From the NCBI GenBank assembly GCA_034436335.1, contig DAOTVO010000008.1, forward strand, positions 28,859 to 92,858: a stretch of DNA of 64,000 nucleotides, read 5' to 3'. Positions within the stretch are counted from its first letter, which is position 1. Each line of letters starts with the position of its first letter. This stretch comes from UBA877 sp034436335 (GTDB lineage: Bacteria > Chloroflexota > Anaerolineae > Anaerolineales > Villigracilaceae). Below, piece by piece: positions 40,621 to 48,960 of this stretch. Under the pieces are notes generated by a model that saw nothing but the letters and a program-made list of their open reading frames with translations, searched no databases and was not told where the DNA came from. Position numbers and translations under genes: made by a program.

Positions 40621-42252
40621 ATGCCCAGGAAGATGAACCCCAAGCCAAGTCCGCCCCCCCGCTCCGCCTCGTCTGCCGGACCGGAAAGCCGCGTCCGCCC
40701 GCGGGGCAAAGCCTCTCCCGAAGAGAAATCTCTGCCCCTGCCCGACAGCCTCGAGCCGCCTGCCAGGGAGGAGAATGGACTGCCTCTTGAACCGTCTGAG
40801 AACGGTTTTGTCCCCGACGCGGAAGACCTGACGCTGGAGGAAGAGCCGCTCGACCTGGAAGAGATGGGGGAACTGGCCGCCGAACTTTCTGAAGACCCCG
40901 TGCGCTTGTACTTGCGCGAAATCGGGCAGGTGAAATTGCTCGATGCGGCCAGCGAGTTCCGCCTGGCGGCGATGATTGAGGCGCGGCGGCTGGTGCTGGC
41001 GGCGCGCTGGCGTAACCGCTGCGGGCCGAAGATGCAGGGCTGCCCGGCGACGATGCTCTACCATTCCCTGCTCAGCGACTTGCACACGGCCTGGGCGCGT
41101 CTGCGCGAGGATGCCGGGCGTCTTGGTGAGGAGATGCTTTCCCCGGCTCTCCTGCTCGAAGAAGCGCAGAGTTTGAAGCGCGGCTGGCAGGCCGAGTCGC
41201 CTTCGTATGTGCATCAGTATATGGAGCGCGAGGTGTGGGGTAAGGACCCGCTGTGGGACGGTTTTGTGACCCACATTTACACGGTCTTTGTGATTTTCTA
41301 CCTCCTGCCGAAGACGCTGGCTGACTGGCTGATGGAGTTTGTGCGCGCTAAAGGCGACCTGCCTGCCCTGCGGACGCTCTACCGCCGCCTGCCGCCCGAA
41401 GAGGAATTGCAGGCCGAACTGGAGGCCATGCGCGCCCGCGCCGAGGAGGCCAACGCGGTTATCATCCGCGCCAACCTGCGGCTGGTGGTCAGCGTGGCGA
41501 AGCGTTATCTGGGGCGCGGCATCTCGTTCCTCGACCTGATCCAGGAGGGCAATCTCGGCCTGCTGCGGGCGGTGAACAAGTTCGACGCCCGGCGCGGCTA
41601 TAAATTCAGCACCTATGCCACCTGGTGGATTCGCCAGTCCATCAACCGTTCGATTGCCGAGCAGGCGCGCACCATCCGCATTCCGGTGCATCTGTTCGAG
41701 TCCATCACCCGCCTCCTGCGCGTCCAGCGGACGCTGACCCAGCAATTGGGGCGCGAGCCAACCATCGAAGAACTGACGCTCGAATCGGGTTTTCTGGAGC
41801 CGGAGGATGTGCAGGCCATTCTGCGTCTGCGCGCCGAGAACAGCCCGCTCAACCCAGACCTGCAGCGCCGCTGGGAGGCGGCCTGCCAGAAGGTGGACCG
41901 CACCCTGCGCTCGGCGGAGGAGCCGATTTCGCTCGAAGGGCCGGTCGGCGGGGAGGACGATTCCAGCCAGTTGGGCGATTTCATCGAGGACGTGGACGCC
42001 CTCGAGCCGCTCGACGCGGCTTCGCGGGAGATGCTGCGCGAGCAGGTGCAGCACGTGCTCGCCGCGCTGACCGAGCGCGAGCGTCAGGTGCTCGAACTGC
42101 GCTTCGGCCTGGTGGATGGCCAGGATCACACGCTGGAGGAGGTTAGCCGCTACTTCAACGTGACGCGCGAACGCATCCGCCAAATCGAGGCCAAGGCGCT
42201 GCGAAAACTGCGCCATCCCACCCGCAGCCGGCATTTGAGAGATTATTTGTAA
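40621..42252 (+). CDS. sigA: RNA polymerase sigma-70 factor (RpoD/SigA type)
   Basis: 543 residues. Region 1.2 DPVRLYLREIGQVKLLDA; a non-conserved region of about 170 residues; region 2 NLRLVVSVAKRYLGRGISFLDLIQEGNLGLLRAV and FSTYATWWIRQSINRSI (core binding, -10 recognition); region 3 from EQARTIRIPVHLFE; region 4 LTERERQVLELRFGL and VTRERIRQIEAKALRKLRHP (-35 recognition). The acidic N-terminus (EDLTLEEEPLDLEE) is like region 1.1 of primary sigma factors. Adjacent to dnaG, as in the classical primase-sigma operon. Confidence 0.93.
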   Translation: MPRKMNPKPSPPPRSASSAGPESRVRPRGKASPEEKSLPLPDSLEPPAREENGLPLEPSENGFVPDAEDLTLEEEPLDLEEMGELAAELSEDPVRLYLREIGQVKLLDAASEFRLAAMIEARRLVLAARWRNRCGPKMQGCPATMLYHSLLSDLHTAWARLREDAGRLGEEMLSPALLLEEAQSLKRGWQAESPSYVHQYMEREVWGKDPLWDGFVTHIYTVFVIFYLLPKTLADWLMEFVRAKGDLPALRTLYRRLPPEEELQAELEAMRARAEEANAVIIRANLRLVVSVAKRYLGRGISFLDLIQEGNLGLLRAVNKFDARRGYKFSTYATWWIRQSINRSIAEQARTIRIPVHLFESITRLLRVQRTLTQQLGREPTIEELTLESGFLEPEDVQAILRLRAENSPLNPDLQRRWEAACQKVDRTLRSAEEPISLEGPVGGEDDSSQLGDFIEDVDALEPLDAASREMLREQVQHVLAALTERERQVLELRFGLVDGQDHTLEEVSRYFNVTRERIRQIEAKALRKLRHPTRSRHLRDYL

Positions 42253-42465
42253 TCGAAAAGAGACGCGCCGCTTGCCGCGCGGCGGATGGCCGAGATTAGT
42301 TTATGTTCCGACTCTGCCTTCGGCAAAAAGCCCTTTGCCTTTTGTAGTTCATTCGAGCCTCCTTTGTGGAACAATAAACATGTTCTACATTTCATTTCAA
42401 AGCACACTGGGGCTATCCCTGACCTTTTCGACCAACTTCCCTGCCCCGGCAAGCAGAAAAACCGC

Positions 42466-42494
42466 TTGCTTCTCCCCCGAAAAGACGATACAAT
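42466..42494 (+). promoter_or_regulatory. Promoter upstream of the 42504 gene
   Basis: -35 TTGCTT (42466-42471), 17-nt spacer, -10 TACAAT (42489-42494). The expected transcript start, about 42501, is within three bases of the ATG at 42504. Confidence 0.65.
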
Positions 42495-42503
42495 CAATCC
42501 AGA

Positions 42504-42734
42504 ATGACTGCTGAGACGCTGCGCGCCCTCCTGGTTGGCTTCCTGTTCGCCATGTACCTGCTGGCGCTGCTGTATCTGCGCCGCCGCCCGCTGACGTGGG
42601 TGCAGTTTGCCGCCTGGGGGCTGTTTGCCCTGCTCGTCCCGGCCCTGGGGCCGTTCCTGACTATCCTGGCGCGTCCCGGCGCGCGGCTGCCGCGCGCTGA
42701 GATTCTCCGCGCCCGCCGAAGGAGGAACTTATGA
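42504..42734 (+). CDS. Small two-TM protein
   Basis: 76 residues with two hydrophobic segments (about 8-25 and 33-55) and a strongly basic tail (RARLPRAEILRARRRRNL). ATG at 42504, almost at the predicted transcript start, with no Shine-Dalgarno; the gene then overlaps the start of the next (42731). Function unknown; the second helix GLFALLVPALGPFLTIL suggests a PLDc_N-like two-helix anchor, but that is weak. Confidence 0.65.
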   Translation: MTAETLRALLVGFLFAMYLLALLYLRRRPLTWVQFAAWGLFALLVPALGPFLTILARPGARLPRAEILRARRRRNL

Positions 42735-43204
42735 AACAAGACCGTTTCCTGCAAGGGATTCTCATCTTTATTGTTGTGCTGGTCGCCGCCGCGCTGACCG
42801 TCTTCCTCGTCCGCCGGGAAGGGCGCGACTACGGCCCGGAAGATACCCCCGAAGGGGTGATCTACAACTACGTCCTCGCCGTCCAGCGCGGAGATTATGA
42901 ACGCGCCTACGGCTATCTCGCCGAGGGGGAAAGCAAGCCCGCCTACGACTACTTCCTGCAAAATTTCTACTACTCGACGCCTGACGCGGCGCTTGAAGTG
43001 CAGGCCAGCCGCGTGGAGGGGGAGCAGGCCTGGGTCTCGGTGGTGGTGCATTATGCCGGCGGCGGACCGTTCGATACCGGCTGGAGTTCTCCCGATACGG
43101 CGCGCCTGGTAAAGCAGGCCGGCAAATGGAAACTGACTTACCTTCCCGCGCCTTTTTGGGGCTGGGACTGGCTTCAGCCGACGCCTGAGCCGGTCAAGCC
43201 GTAG
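42731..43204 (+). CDS. Membrane-anchored NTF2-like protein
   Basis: 157 residues. One N-terminal TM (ILIFIVVLVAAALTVFLV) and then an external domain with TPEGVIYNYVLAVQRGDYERAYGYLAE and later AWVSVVVHYAGG...LVKQAGKWKLTYLP, the helix-then-curved-sheet pattern of NTF2-like (DUF4878-type) domains. GGAGGAAC precedes the ATG. Middle gene of a three-gene membrane operon (42504-45143). Confidence 0.7.
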   Translation: MKQDRFLQGILIFIVVLVAAALTVFLVRREGRDYGPEDTPEGVIYNYVLAVQRGDYERAYGYLAEGESKPAYDYFLQNFYYSTPDAALEVQASRVEGEQAWVSVVVHYAGGGPFDTGWSSPDTARLVKQAGKWKLTYLPAPFWGWDWLQPTPEPVKP

Positions 43205-43220
43205 CAGGCAGGAGGGCCCC

Positions 43221-45143
43221 ATGCGCACCGTTCGCCGGTTGTACTTCTATGCGGTCGCCTTCGTCAGTCTGGAAATCATCCTCTGGGGGCTGATCGGCCT
43301 GGGGCGTTCGCTTTTCTGCCCGGCAGGCTTTGTTTCTTGCGGGGGAGGCTCGGCGCTCGCCCAGGCGCTGGCGCTCGTCCTGGTCGGCGTGCCGTTCTTC
43401 GGCTTTCACTGGTGGTTCGCCCAGCGCATGTCGGCGCGTGAACTGGAGGAACGCTCCGCCGGCGTGCGGGCGTTTTTCCTCTACGCCGTGCTTCTCTCCA
43501 CACTCATCCCGGTTGTGCAAAACATTCTGGCGCTGGTCAACCGCGCCGCGCTGATCGGTCTGTGGCTGACCCCCAGCCGCGCCCTGGTGGGCGGGGAGCA
43601 GGTCTGGAGCGACAATCTCATCGCCATTGTCATGAACCTGCTCGCCGCGGCTTATTTCTACTCCGTCCTGCGTGCCGACTGGAGCGTCATCCAGCCGCGC
43701 CACGCCTACCGCGACCTGCGGCGCGTCTACCGCTACATCTGGGTCCTTTATGGCCTGGGACTGCTCGCGACCGGCCTGCATCTTCTGATCCGCTTCCTGA
43801 TGGTCTTCGACCCGGAGTGGGCGTCGGTGGGGGCCTACCGCTACTGGGGCGTCAACGGCATGGTGGCCAGTCTGCTCGGCGCGGCCATTTGGGCCTACGT
43901 CTGGACGCTTGTGCAGAACTCGCTGATAGAAGAAGCCGAGCGCGAATCCTACCTGCGGCTGGGGCTGCTCTACCTGCTCTCGCTGGTCGGGGCGGTGACG
44001 ACCCTGACCGCAGGCGGGGCCATCCTCAACAACTTCCTGCGCCTGGCTTTTGGCGTCGAAGCCGAGTGGGCGCGTTTCCTGAGCGGGCTGGGCAGTCCGC
44101 TCGGCGTCTGCGTCCCGGCGGTGCTGGTGTGGGCCTATTACGGCGGCTGGCTGACGCGCACGCTGAAGGAAATCCCCGAAGCGCCGCGCCGCGCCGGAAT
44201 GCGCCGCCTGTACTTCTACATTCTCTCGGCGGTGGGGCTGACGGCCGCCTTCCTCGGCCTTGCCTTTCTGGTCAACCTGCTGCTGGATTTGCTCTTCTTC
44301 CCGCGCTCCCTGATGGGCCACTCGGCGGCGGTGCGCTTGGCCAACGCGTTGACCTATCTGCTGGTCGGCCTCCCGCTCTGGCTGGCCGCTTGGCGGCAGA
44401 TGCAGGCCGAGGCGCTGGCCGAAGGCGACAGCGGCGACCACGCCCGGCGTTCCATCGTCCGCAAGGCATATCTCTACCTCGCCATCTTTGCCAGTGTGGT
44501 CGGCGGGATGATTCTCGCTGTCGCCGCGCTGACCCTCCTTCTGCGCGCCGCGCTGGGCGTGGCGCAGGGTGAGTTGCTGCGCCACCTGCTGACACTGCTG
44601 GCAGTACTGTTGCTCTTCGCTGGGCTGGGTTTGTATCACGGGCTCGCCCTGGGGTGGGATGGGAAACTGGCCTCCCGCTCGCTGGCGGCGAAATACACCG
44701 ACTTCCCGATTCTCATCTTCGACCCCGGCGACGGTTTCGGCGCGGACCTGCTGGCGGCGGTGCAGAAAGCCGCGCCGGGTCTGCCGGCCGCGCTCCAGCC
44801 GCTCGAGAAGCCGGTGGAGGTCTCCGCCGCGCCGCGGGCGGTGCTGCTCCCCTCGGATGCGGCGCTGAATCCGCCGGAGGGGCTGAGGGCCTGGCTCGGC
44901 CAGTTTAACGGGAGCAGGCTCGTGGTCCCGCGCGCCGCGGCGGGCTGGCACATTGTCGGCCAGAGCGCACCGATTCCCTTCCAGCAGGCGGCGCAGGCTG
45001 TCCGTCAACTGGCGGAGGGACAGGAGATTCGCCCGCGCGGCGTCCCCGCCTGGCAGATTGTCCTGTACGTGCTTGCAGCCGTCTTCGGCCTGCCGTTCCT
45101 GCTCTCGCTGATTGGAACGCTCGTTTCGGCGTTCATGCGCTAG
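43221..45143 (+). CDS. Polytopic membrane protein with DUF5671 repeats
   Basis: 640 residues, about 14 TM segments. Units starting RRLYFYAVAFVSLEIILWGLIGLGRSL, YRYIWVLYGLGLLATGLHLLIRFL, RRLYFYILSAVGLTAAFLGLAFLVNLLLDLL and RKAYLYLAIFASVVGGMIL are repeats of the same kind, as in DUF5671 proteins. The last 130 residues are soluble (ILIFDPGDGFGADLLAAVQKAAPGL...) before a final TM (IVLYVLAAVFGLPFLLSLIGTLVSAF). The role is unknown. A long minus-strand frame across it is a shadow. Confidence 0.8.
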   Translation: MRTVRRLYFYAVAFVSLEIILWGLIGLGRSLFCPAGFVSCGGGSALAQALALVLVGVPFFGFHWWFAQRMSARELEERSAGVRAFFLYAVLLSTLIPVVQNILALVNRAALIGLWLTPSRALVGGEQVWSDNLIAIVMNLLAAAYFYSVLRADWSVIQPRHAYRDLRRVYRYIWVLYGLGLLATGLHLLIRFLMVFDPEWASVGAYRYWGVNGMVASLLGAAIWAYVWTLVQNSLIEEAERESYLRLGLLYLLSLVGAVTTLTAGGAILNNFLRLAFGVEAEWARFLSGLGSPLGVCVPAVLVWAYYGGWLTRTLKEIPEAPRRAGMRRLYFYILSAVGLTAAFLGLAFLVNLLLDLLFFPRSLMGHSAAVRLANALTYLLVGLPLWLAAWRQMQAEALAEGDSGDHARRSIVRKAYLYLAIFASVVGGMILAVAALTLLLRAALGVAQGELLRHLLTLLAVLLLFAGLGLYHGLALGWDGKLASRSLAAKYTDFPILIFDPGDGFGADLLAAVQKAAPGLPAALQPLEKPVEVSAAPRAVLLPSDAALNPPEGLRAWLGQFNGSRLVVPRAAAGWHIVGQSAPIPFQQAAQAVRQLAEGQEIRPRGVPAWQIVLYVLAAVFGLPFLLSLIGTLVSAFMR

Positions 45144-45219
45144 CCGCCTTTTCACTTTTTTGGCTTCAGGATATACTCAAGGCGCTGCCACACACTTGCG
45201 CGAAGGAGAGGATCGAGCA

Positions 45220-46350
45220 ATGAAAGTCACCGTCTTACAAGAAAACCTTGCTCATGGGCTGGCCGTGGTCTCGCGGGCAGTTTCGCCGCGCAGTACCCTG
45301 CCGGTGCTTTCGAATGTATTGGTCGCCACCGATGAGGGTCGTCTGCGCCTTTCGGCCACCAACTTGGAACTGGGCATCACCTGCTGGATTGGGGCGAAAG
45401 TCGAGGAGGAAGGCTCCACCACCGTGCCGGCGCGGACGTTTGCCGACCTGGTGAACACCCTGCCTGCCGAGCAGGTGAATCTGAGCCTCAATCTGCAGAC
45501 CCAGGTGCTGAATGTGCGCGCCGGCTCTTCCAACACCGACATCAAGTGCATCGACGCGCAGGAGTTTCCGCCCCTGCCCGTGCCGGAGATGGACGGTGCG
45601 ATTTTGCTCAATGTGGCTGATTTCAAGGACATGGTCAGCCAGGTGGTCTTTGCCGCCTCGCAGGACGAGGCGCGGCCGGTGCTGATGGGTGTGCTGGTGA
45701 AAGTGGAAGGGGATACCATTACGATGGCCGCCGCCGACGGGTTCCGCCTTTCGGTGCGCAAGGGGACCCTGAGCCAGCCGGCTCCCGCTCCGATTTCGGT
45801 CATCATCCCGGCGCGGGCGCTGAGCGAACTGGCGCGCGTCGCGGTGGACGGCAACGAGATGATTTCGATGGTCCTGCCCAAGGGGCGCGGCCAGGTCATC
45901 TTCCGCATGAAGGAAGTGGAGGTCGTCTCGCAGTTGATTGACGGCACCTTCCCCGATTACCAGCAGATTATCCCGCGCTCGTACAAGTCGCGCACCATTC
46001 TCTCGACCCCGGCGGTGCTGAAGGCCTGCAAGCAGGCGGAAATCTTCGCCCGCGAAGGCTCGAACGTGGCGCGGCTGGATATTAAATCCTCCGGCGATCT
46101 GGAGCCGGGGGCGGTGGAAATCTCGGCCCAGGCCGAGGAGACCGGCTCGAATGAGACCGTCATTGCCGCCACGGTGGAAGGCGTCGGTCTGCTGATTGCC
46201 TTCAACGTCAAGTATCTGCGCGAGGTGCTGGAAGTCATCAAGACGCCCAATGTGGCGCTGGAGACGACCGCCCCCAACGCGCCGGGCGTCATCCGTCCGG
46301 TCGGCGACGACAATTTCCTGCATGTCATCATGCCGATGCATTTGGGATAA
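45220..46350 (+). CDS. dnaN: DNA polymerase III beta subunit (sliding clamp)
   Basis: 376 residues from ATG 45220 (GAAGGAGAGG upstream). MKVTVLQENLAHGLAVVSRAVSPRSTLPVLSNVLVATDEGRLRLSATNLELGI is the first clamp domain; later ADGFRLSVRKG and VSQLIDGTFPDYQQIIP are the standard beta-clamp blocks, and the C-terminus DDNFLHVIMPMHLG is close to the usual VMPMRL ending. It tethers polymerases to DNA. A TATACT at 45172-45177 may be its -10. It is followed by a GC-rich hairpin. Confidence 0.95.
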   Translation: MKVTVLQENLAHGLAVVSRAVSPRSTLPVLSNVLVATDEGRLRLSATNLELGITCWIGAKVEEEGSTTVPARTFADLVNTLPAEQVNLSLNLQTQVLNVRAGSSNTDIKCIDAQEFPPLPVPEMDGAILLNVADFKDMVSQVVFAASQDEARPVLMGVLVKVEGDTITMAAADGFRLSVRKGTLSQPAPAPISVIIPARALSELARVAVDGNEMISMVLPKGRGQVIFRMKEVEVVSQLIDGTFPDYQQIIPRSYKSRTILSTPAVLKACKQAEIFAREGSNVARLDIKSSGDLEPGAVEISAQAEETGSNETVIAATVEGVGLLIAFNVKYLREVLEVIKTPNVALETTAPNAPGVIRPVGDDNFLHVIMPMHLG

Positions 46351-46369
46351 ACCGAATCGAAATTTCAGG

Positions 46370-46395
46370 CAGGGGCGCAGCAAATTGCGCCCCTG
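46370..46395 (+). terminator. Hairpin after dnaN
   Basis: CAGGGGCGCA (46370-46379), loop GCAAAT, TGCGCCCCTG (46386-46395): a perfect 10-bp stem but without a T-run, so termination may be partial. Confidence 0.5.
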
Positions 46396-46402
46396 TGTGC
46401 GT

Positions 46403-46408
46403 TAAAAT
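46403..46408 (+). promoter_or_regulatory. Candidate -10 box before the PEP-binding gene
   Basis: TAAAAT, six bases before the ATG at 46415; no good -35 at 16-18 nt. Weak call. Confidence 0.3.
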
Positions 46409-46414
46409 AGCCCC

Positions 46415-48733
46415 ATGACCTCCCTGTCTGCCGGCCACTCCGTCAACACCCTGAAAATCTATCTGACCATCCGTCAGTATCCCATCCTGCGCGGGCGCAT
46501 CCGCGAGCGCATGCGCCAGGAACTGTTTGCCCGCGGCATCATCACCCCGGAAGCCTTTGAAGCCGATGTGCGCGAAAAGGCGATCCAGTCGCAAATCCGC
46601 GAGGGCCTGCACGACCCCTATGCCGAGGAATCCTACGAAACCTGGGAGAAGCGCCTCGAGCGCGTCCGCGACGCGCAGACCGATTTCTACTTTGCCTACA
46701 ACCTGCTCTACGAAGACCTGGAGCAGATCATCAAAGAAATCCTGGCCGAGCGCGGCGGGACTCCCGACCTGATTACCTTCAACCCGGAACTCGCCCCGCA
46801 GGAAATGCTCTTCGAGCAGGCCGAGCAGATTCTCGTCATGCCGGAAGAACGCCGCCGCCGCTACGAGGCGCGCTTGCAAGAAATCAAAGTGGTGCTGATT
46901 CGCACCATGATTAGTGACCAGCTGGCCTACCTGAACATTGCCCGGCGCTGGTTCACCTTCGATGACCTGCGGCGCATTCGCAGCCGCAAAATCGGCTACG
47001 GCAAGATTGGCGGCAAGGCGGCTGGGATGATGCTGGCCTACCGCATCCTGGAAGAAGTCGCCCCGCCCGACATCCGCGACCATCTCCGCCTCCCCGAGTC
47101 GTACTTCATCGCTTCCGACCTGTTCTACACCTTTATGGCTAATAACGGCCTGGTACATTGGTCGGACCAAAAGTACAAAACCGAAGAGGAGATGCGCCGC
47201 GAGTATCCGCTCATTGTCCAGGATTTCGTGCGCGGCGAATTCCCTGCCGACATTCGCCAACGCTTGGCCGCCCTGTTGGACGAGGTGGGCAAACGTCCGC
47301 TCATTGTGCGCTCCTCCAGCCTGCTGGAGGACAACTTCGGCACCTCCTTTGCCGGGAAATACGACAGTTTTTTCTGCTCCAATCAGGGGACGCCGGAGCA
47401 GAATCTGAACGCGCTCACTGAAGCCATTTCCCGCGTCTATGCCTCGTGCCTCAACCCAAATGCGCTCCTCTACCGTCACCACAAGAGGCTGGTGGACTAC
47501 GACGAGCGCATTGCCATCCTCCTGCAATGCGTGGAGGGCGAGCAGTTTGGGCGCTACTTCCTGCCGCATGGGGCGGGAGTCGGCTTCAGCCATAATCTCT
47601 ACCGCTGGTCGCCGCAGATTCGCCGCGAGGATGGGTTCTTGCGCCTCGTCTTCGGCTTGGGGACGCGCGCCGTCGAAGCCGTGGGCAACGACTCTCCCCG
47701 CCTGGTGGCGCTTAGCCATCCCCGTCTGCAGCCATCCGATTCGCCGAAAGCCATTCGCCGCCATTCCCAACAATACGTGGACTTGATTGACCTCGAAGAC
47801 AACGCTTTCAAGACTTTGCCGGTGCACCAAGTGTTGACCGCCCGCCATCCGGCGGCGCGCTACATCGCCCAGGCGGACGAGGGCGGCTACCTCGTCTCCC
47901 TACGCACCAATACCGTCGCCGCTGAAGACCTGGTCATCACCTTCGACGACCTCCTGCGCCGCACGCCATTCGCGCAGCGGATGAAGACCATGCTCCAGAT
48001 TTTGGAACAGCACTACGGCTCGCCGGTGGATACCGAATTCACCCTCGAGGTCGTCAACCCCTACGACCTCCGGCCGGAGGTAACCATCACCCTGCTTCAG
48101 TGCCGCCCGCAGAGTTGTTTCGAGGAGGAACAGGATGTCAGCCTGCCGCGCGAACTTGCCAAACGCGACATCGTTTTCTCGACCCGCCGCATGGTCCCGC
48201 GCGGACGGGTGGACGGCGTCCGCTGGGTACTGTTCGTCCCGCCGGAGGCGTATTTCCCCCTCGACCCGCAGGGCCGTCGCGAACTGGTGCAGGGCATCAG
48301 CCTGCTCAATAAAGCCCTGACAGAGAAATTCATCTGCGTCGGGCCGGGACGCTGGGGCACTTCCACTCCCGACCTCGGCGTGCCGATTGCCTACGGCGAC
48401 ATCTACCGCACCCGCGCGCTCGTCGAGTTGACCGGCGAGGGCTTGGCCCCCGATCTCGAACCTTCGTTTGGCACGCACTTCTTCCAGGACCTGATGGAAG
48501 CGCAGATTTACCCACTGGCCGTCACTCTAGGGGAAAAGGAAAGCCTCTTCAACCGACATTTTTTCTACCATCTACCCAACCGCCTGACCGATCACCTCCC
48601 CGCAGCCGGCGCCTGCTTACAGGCTTGCCTGCGCTTGTTAGATGTGGAAGACTTTCGTCCCGGCCATCGCCTGACGCTGATCATGAACGACGAGGCCGGC
48701 GAGGCGGTTGCATTTGTGCGGCCTGTCTCATGA
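46415..48733 (+). CDS. PEP/pyruvate-binding (PPDK N-terminal-like) protein without phospho-His domain
   Basis: 772 residues. The N-terminal 200 residues are helical. From residue 190 an ATP-grasp PPDK/PEP-synthase nucleotide domain follows: KIGGKAAGMMLAYRIL, RPLIVRSSSLLEDNFGTSFAGKYDSFFCSNQ, and ITLLQCRPQS. There is no swivelling T-x-G-G-x-x-S/T-H domain and no PEP barrel; instead a C-terminal 150 residues contain CVGPGRWGTSTPDLGVPIAYGD and FGTHFFQDLMEAQIYPL. It therefore cannot do the complete PEP synthase reaction; perhaps it is a kinase of another substrate. A TAAAAT lies 6 nt before the ATG (leaderless candidate). Confidence 0.8.
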   Translation: MTSLSAGHSVNTLKIYLTIRQYPILRGRIRERMRQELFARGIITPEAFEADVREKAIQSQIREGLHDPYAEESYETWEKRLERVRDAQTDFYFAYNLLYEDLEQIIKEILAERGGTPDLITFNPELAPQEMLFEQAEQILVMPEERRRRYEARLQEIKVVLIRTMISDQLAYLNIARRWFTFDDLRRIRSRKIGYGKIGGKAAGMMLAYRILEEVAPPDIRDHLRLPESYFIASDLFYTFMANNGLVHWSDQKYKTEEEMRREYPLIVQDFVRGEFPADIRQRLAALLDEVGKRPLIVRSSSLLEDNFGTSFAGKYDSFFCSNQGTPEQNLNALTEAISRVYASCLNPNALLYRHHKRLVDYDERIAILLQCVEGEQFGRYFLPHGAGVGFSHNLYRWSPQIRREDGFLRLVFGLGTRAVEAVGNDSPRLVALSHPRLQPSDSPKAIRRHSQQYVDLIDLEDNAFKTLPVHQVLTARHPAARYIAQADEGGYLVSLRTNTVAAEDLVITFDDLLRRTPFAQRMKTMLQILEQHYGSPVDTEFTLEVVNPYDLRPEVTITLLQCRPQSCFEEEQDVSLPRELAKRDIVFSTRRMVPRGRVDGVRWVLFVPPEAYFPLDPQGRRELVQGISLLNKALTEKFICVGPGRWGTSTPDLGVPIAYGDIYRTRALVELTGEGLAPDLEPSFGTHFFQDLMEAQIYPLAVTLGEKESLFNRHFFYHLPNRLTDHLPAAGACLQACLRLLDVEDFRPGHRLTLIMNDEAGEAVAFVRPVS

Positions 48734-48960
48734 AAGTACGGTACAATCATTCAGCAATTCTTTGTCGCGGATTGCATAGCACAGCAAGCCGCAATGAAGG
48801 TCGGCCTGCCCATCCGACCTGCGCTCAGAATCTTTGTGATTGGCGCAGTTTTTGTAAAGACATGGGCTTTTATAAGGCTCCCTCTTTCAATCTGTGTAAT
48901 CTGTGTAATCTGTGTAATCTGTGGCTGTAATCTGCGGCTAAAAATTTCAAGGAGAACCCC

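Noticed and set aside
40546..42234. 562-codon minus-strand frame
   Set aside because: Shadow of the sigma factor gene.
43194..45155. 653-codon minus-strand frame, Gln/Arg-rich
   Set aside because: Shadow of the DUF5671 membrane protein; the composition is the expected antisense of TM-coding DNA.
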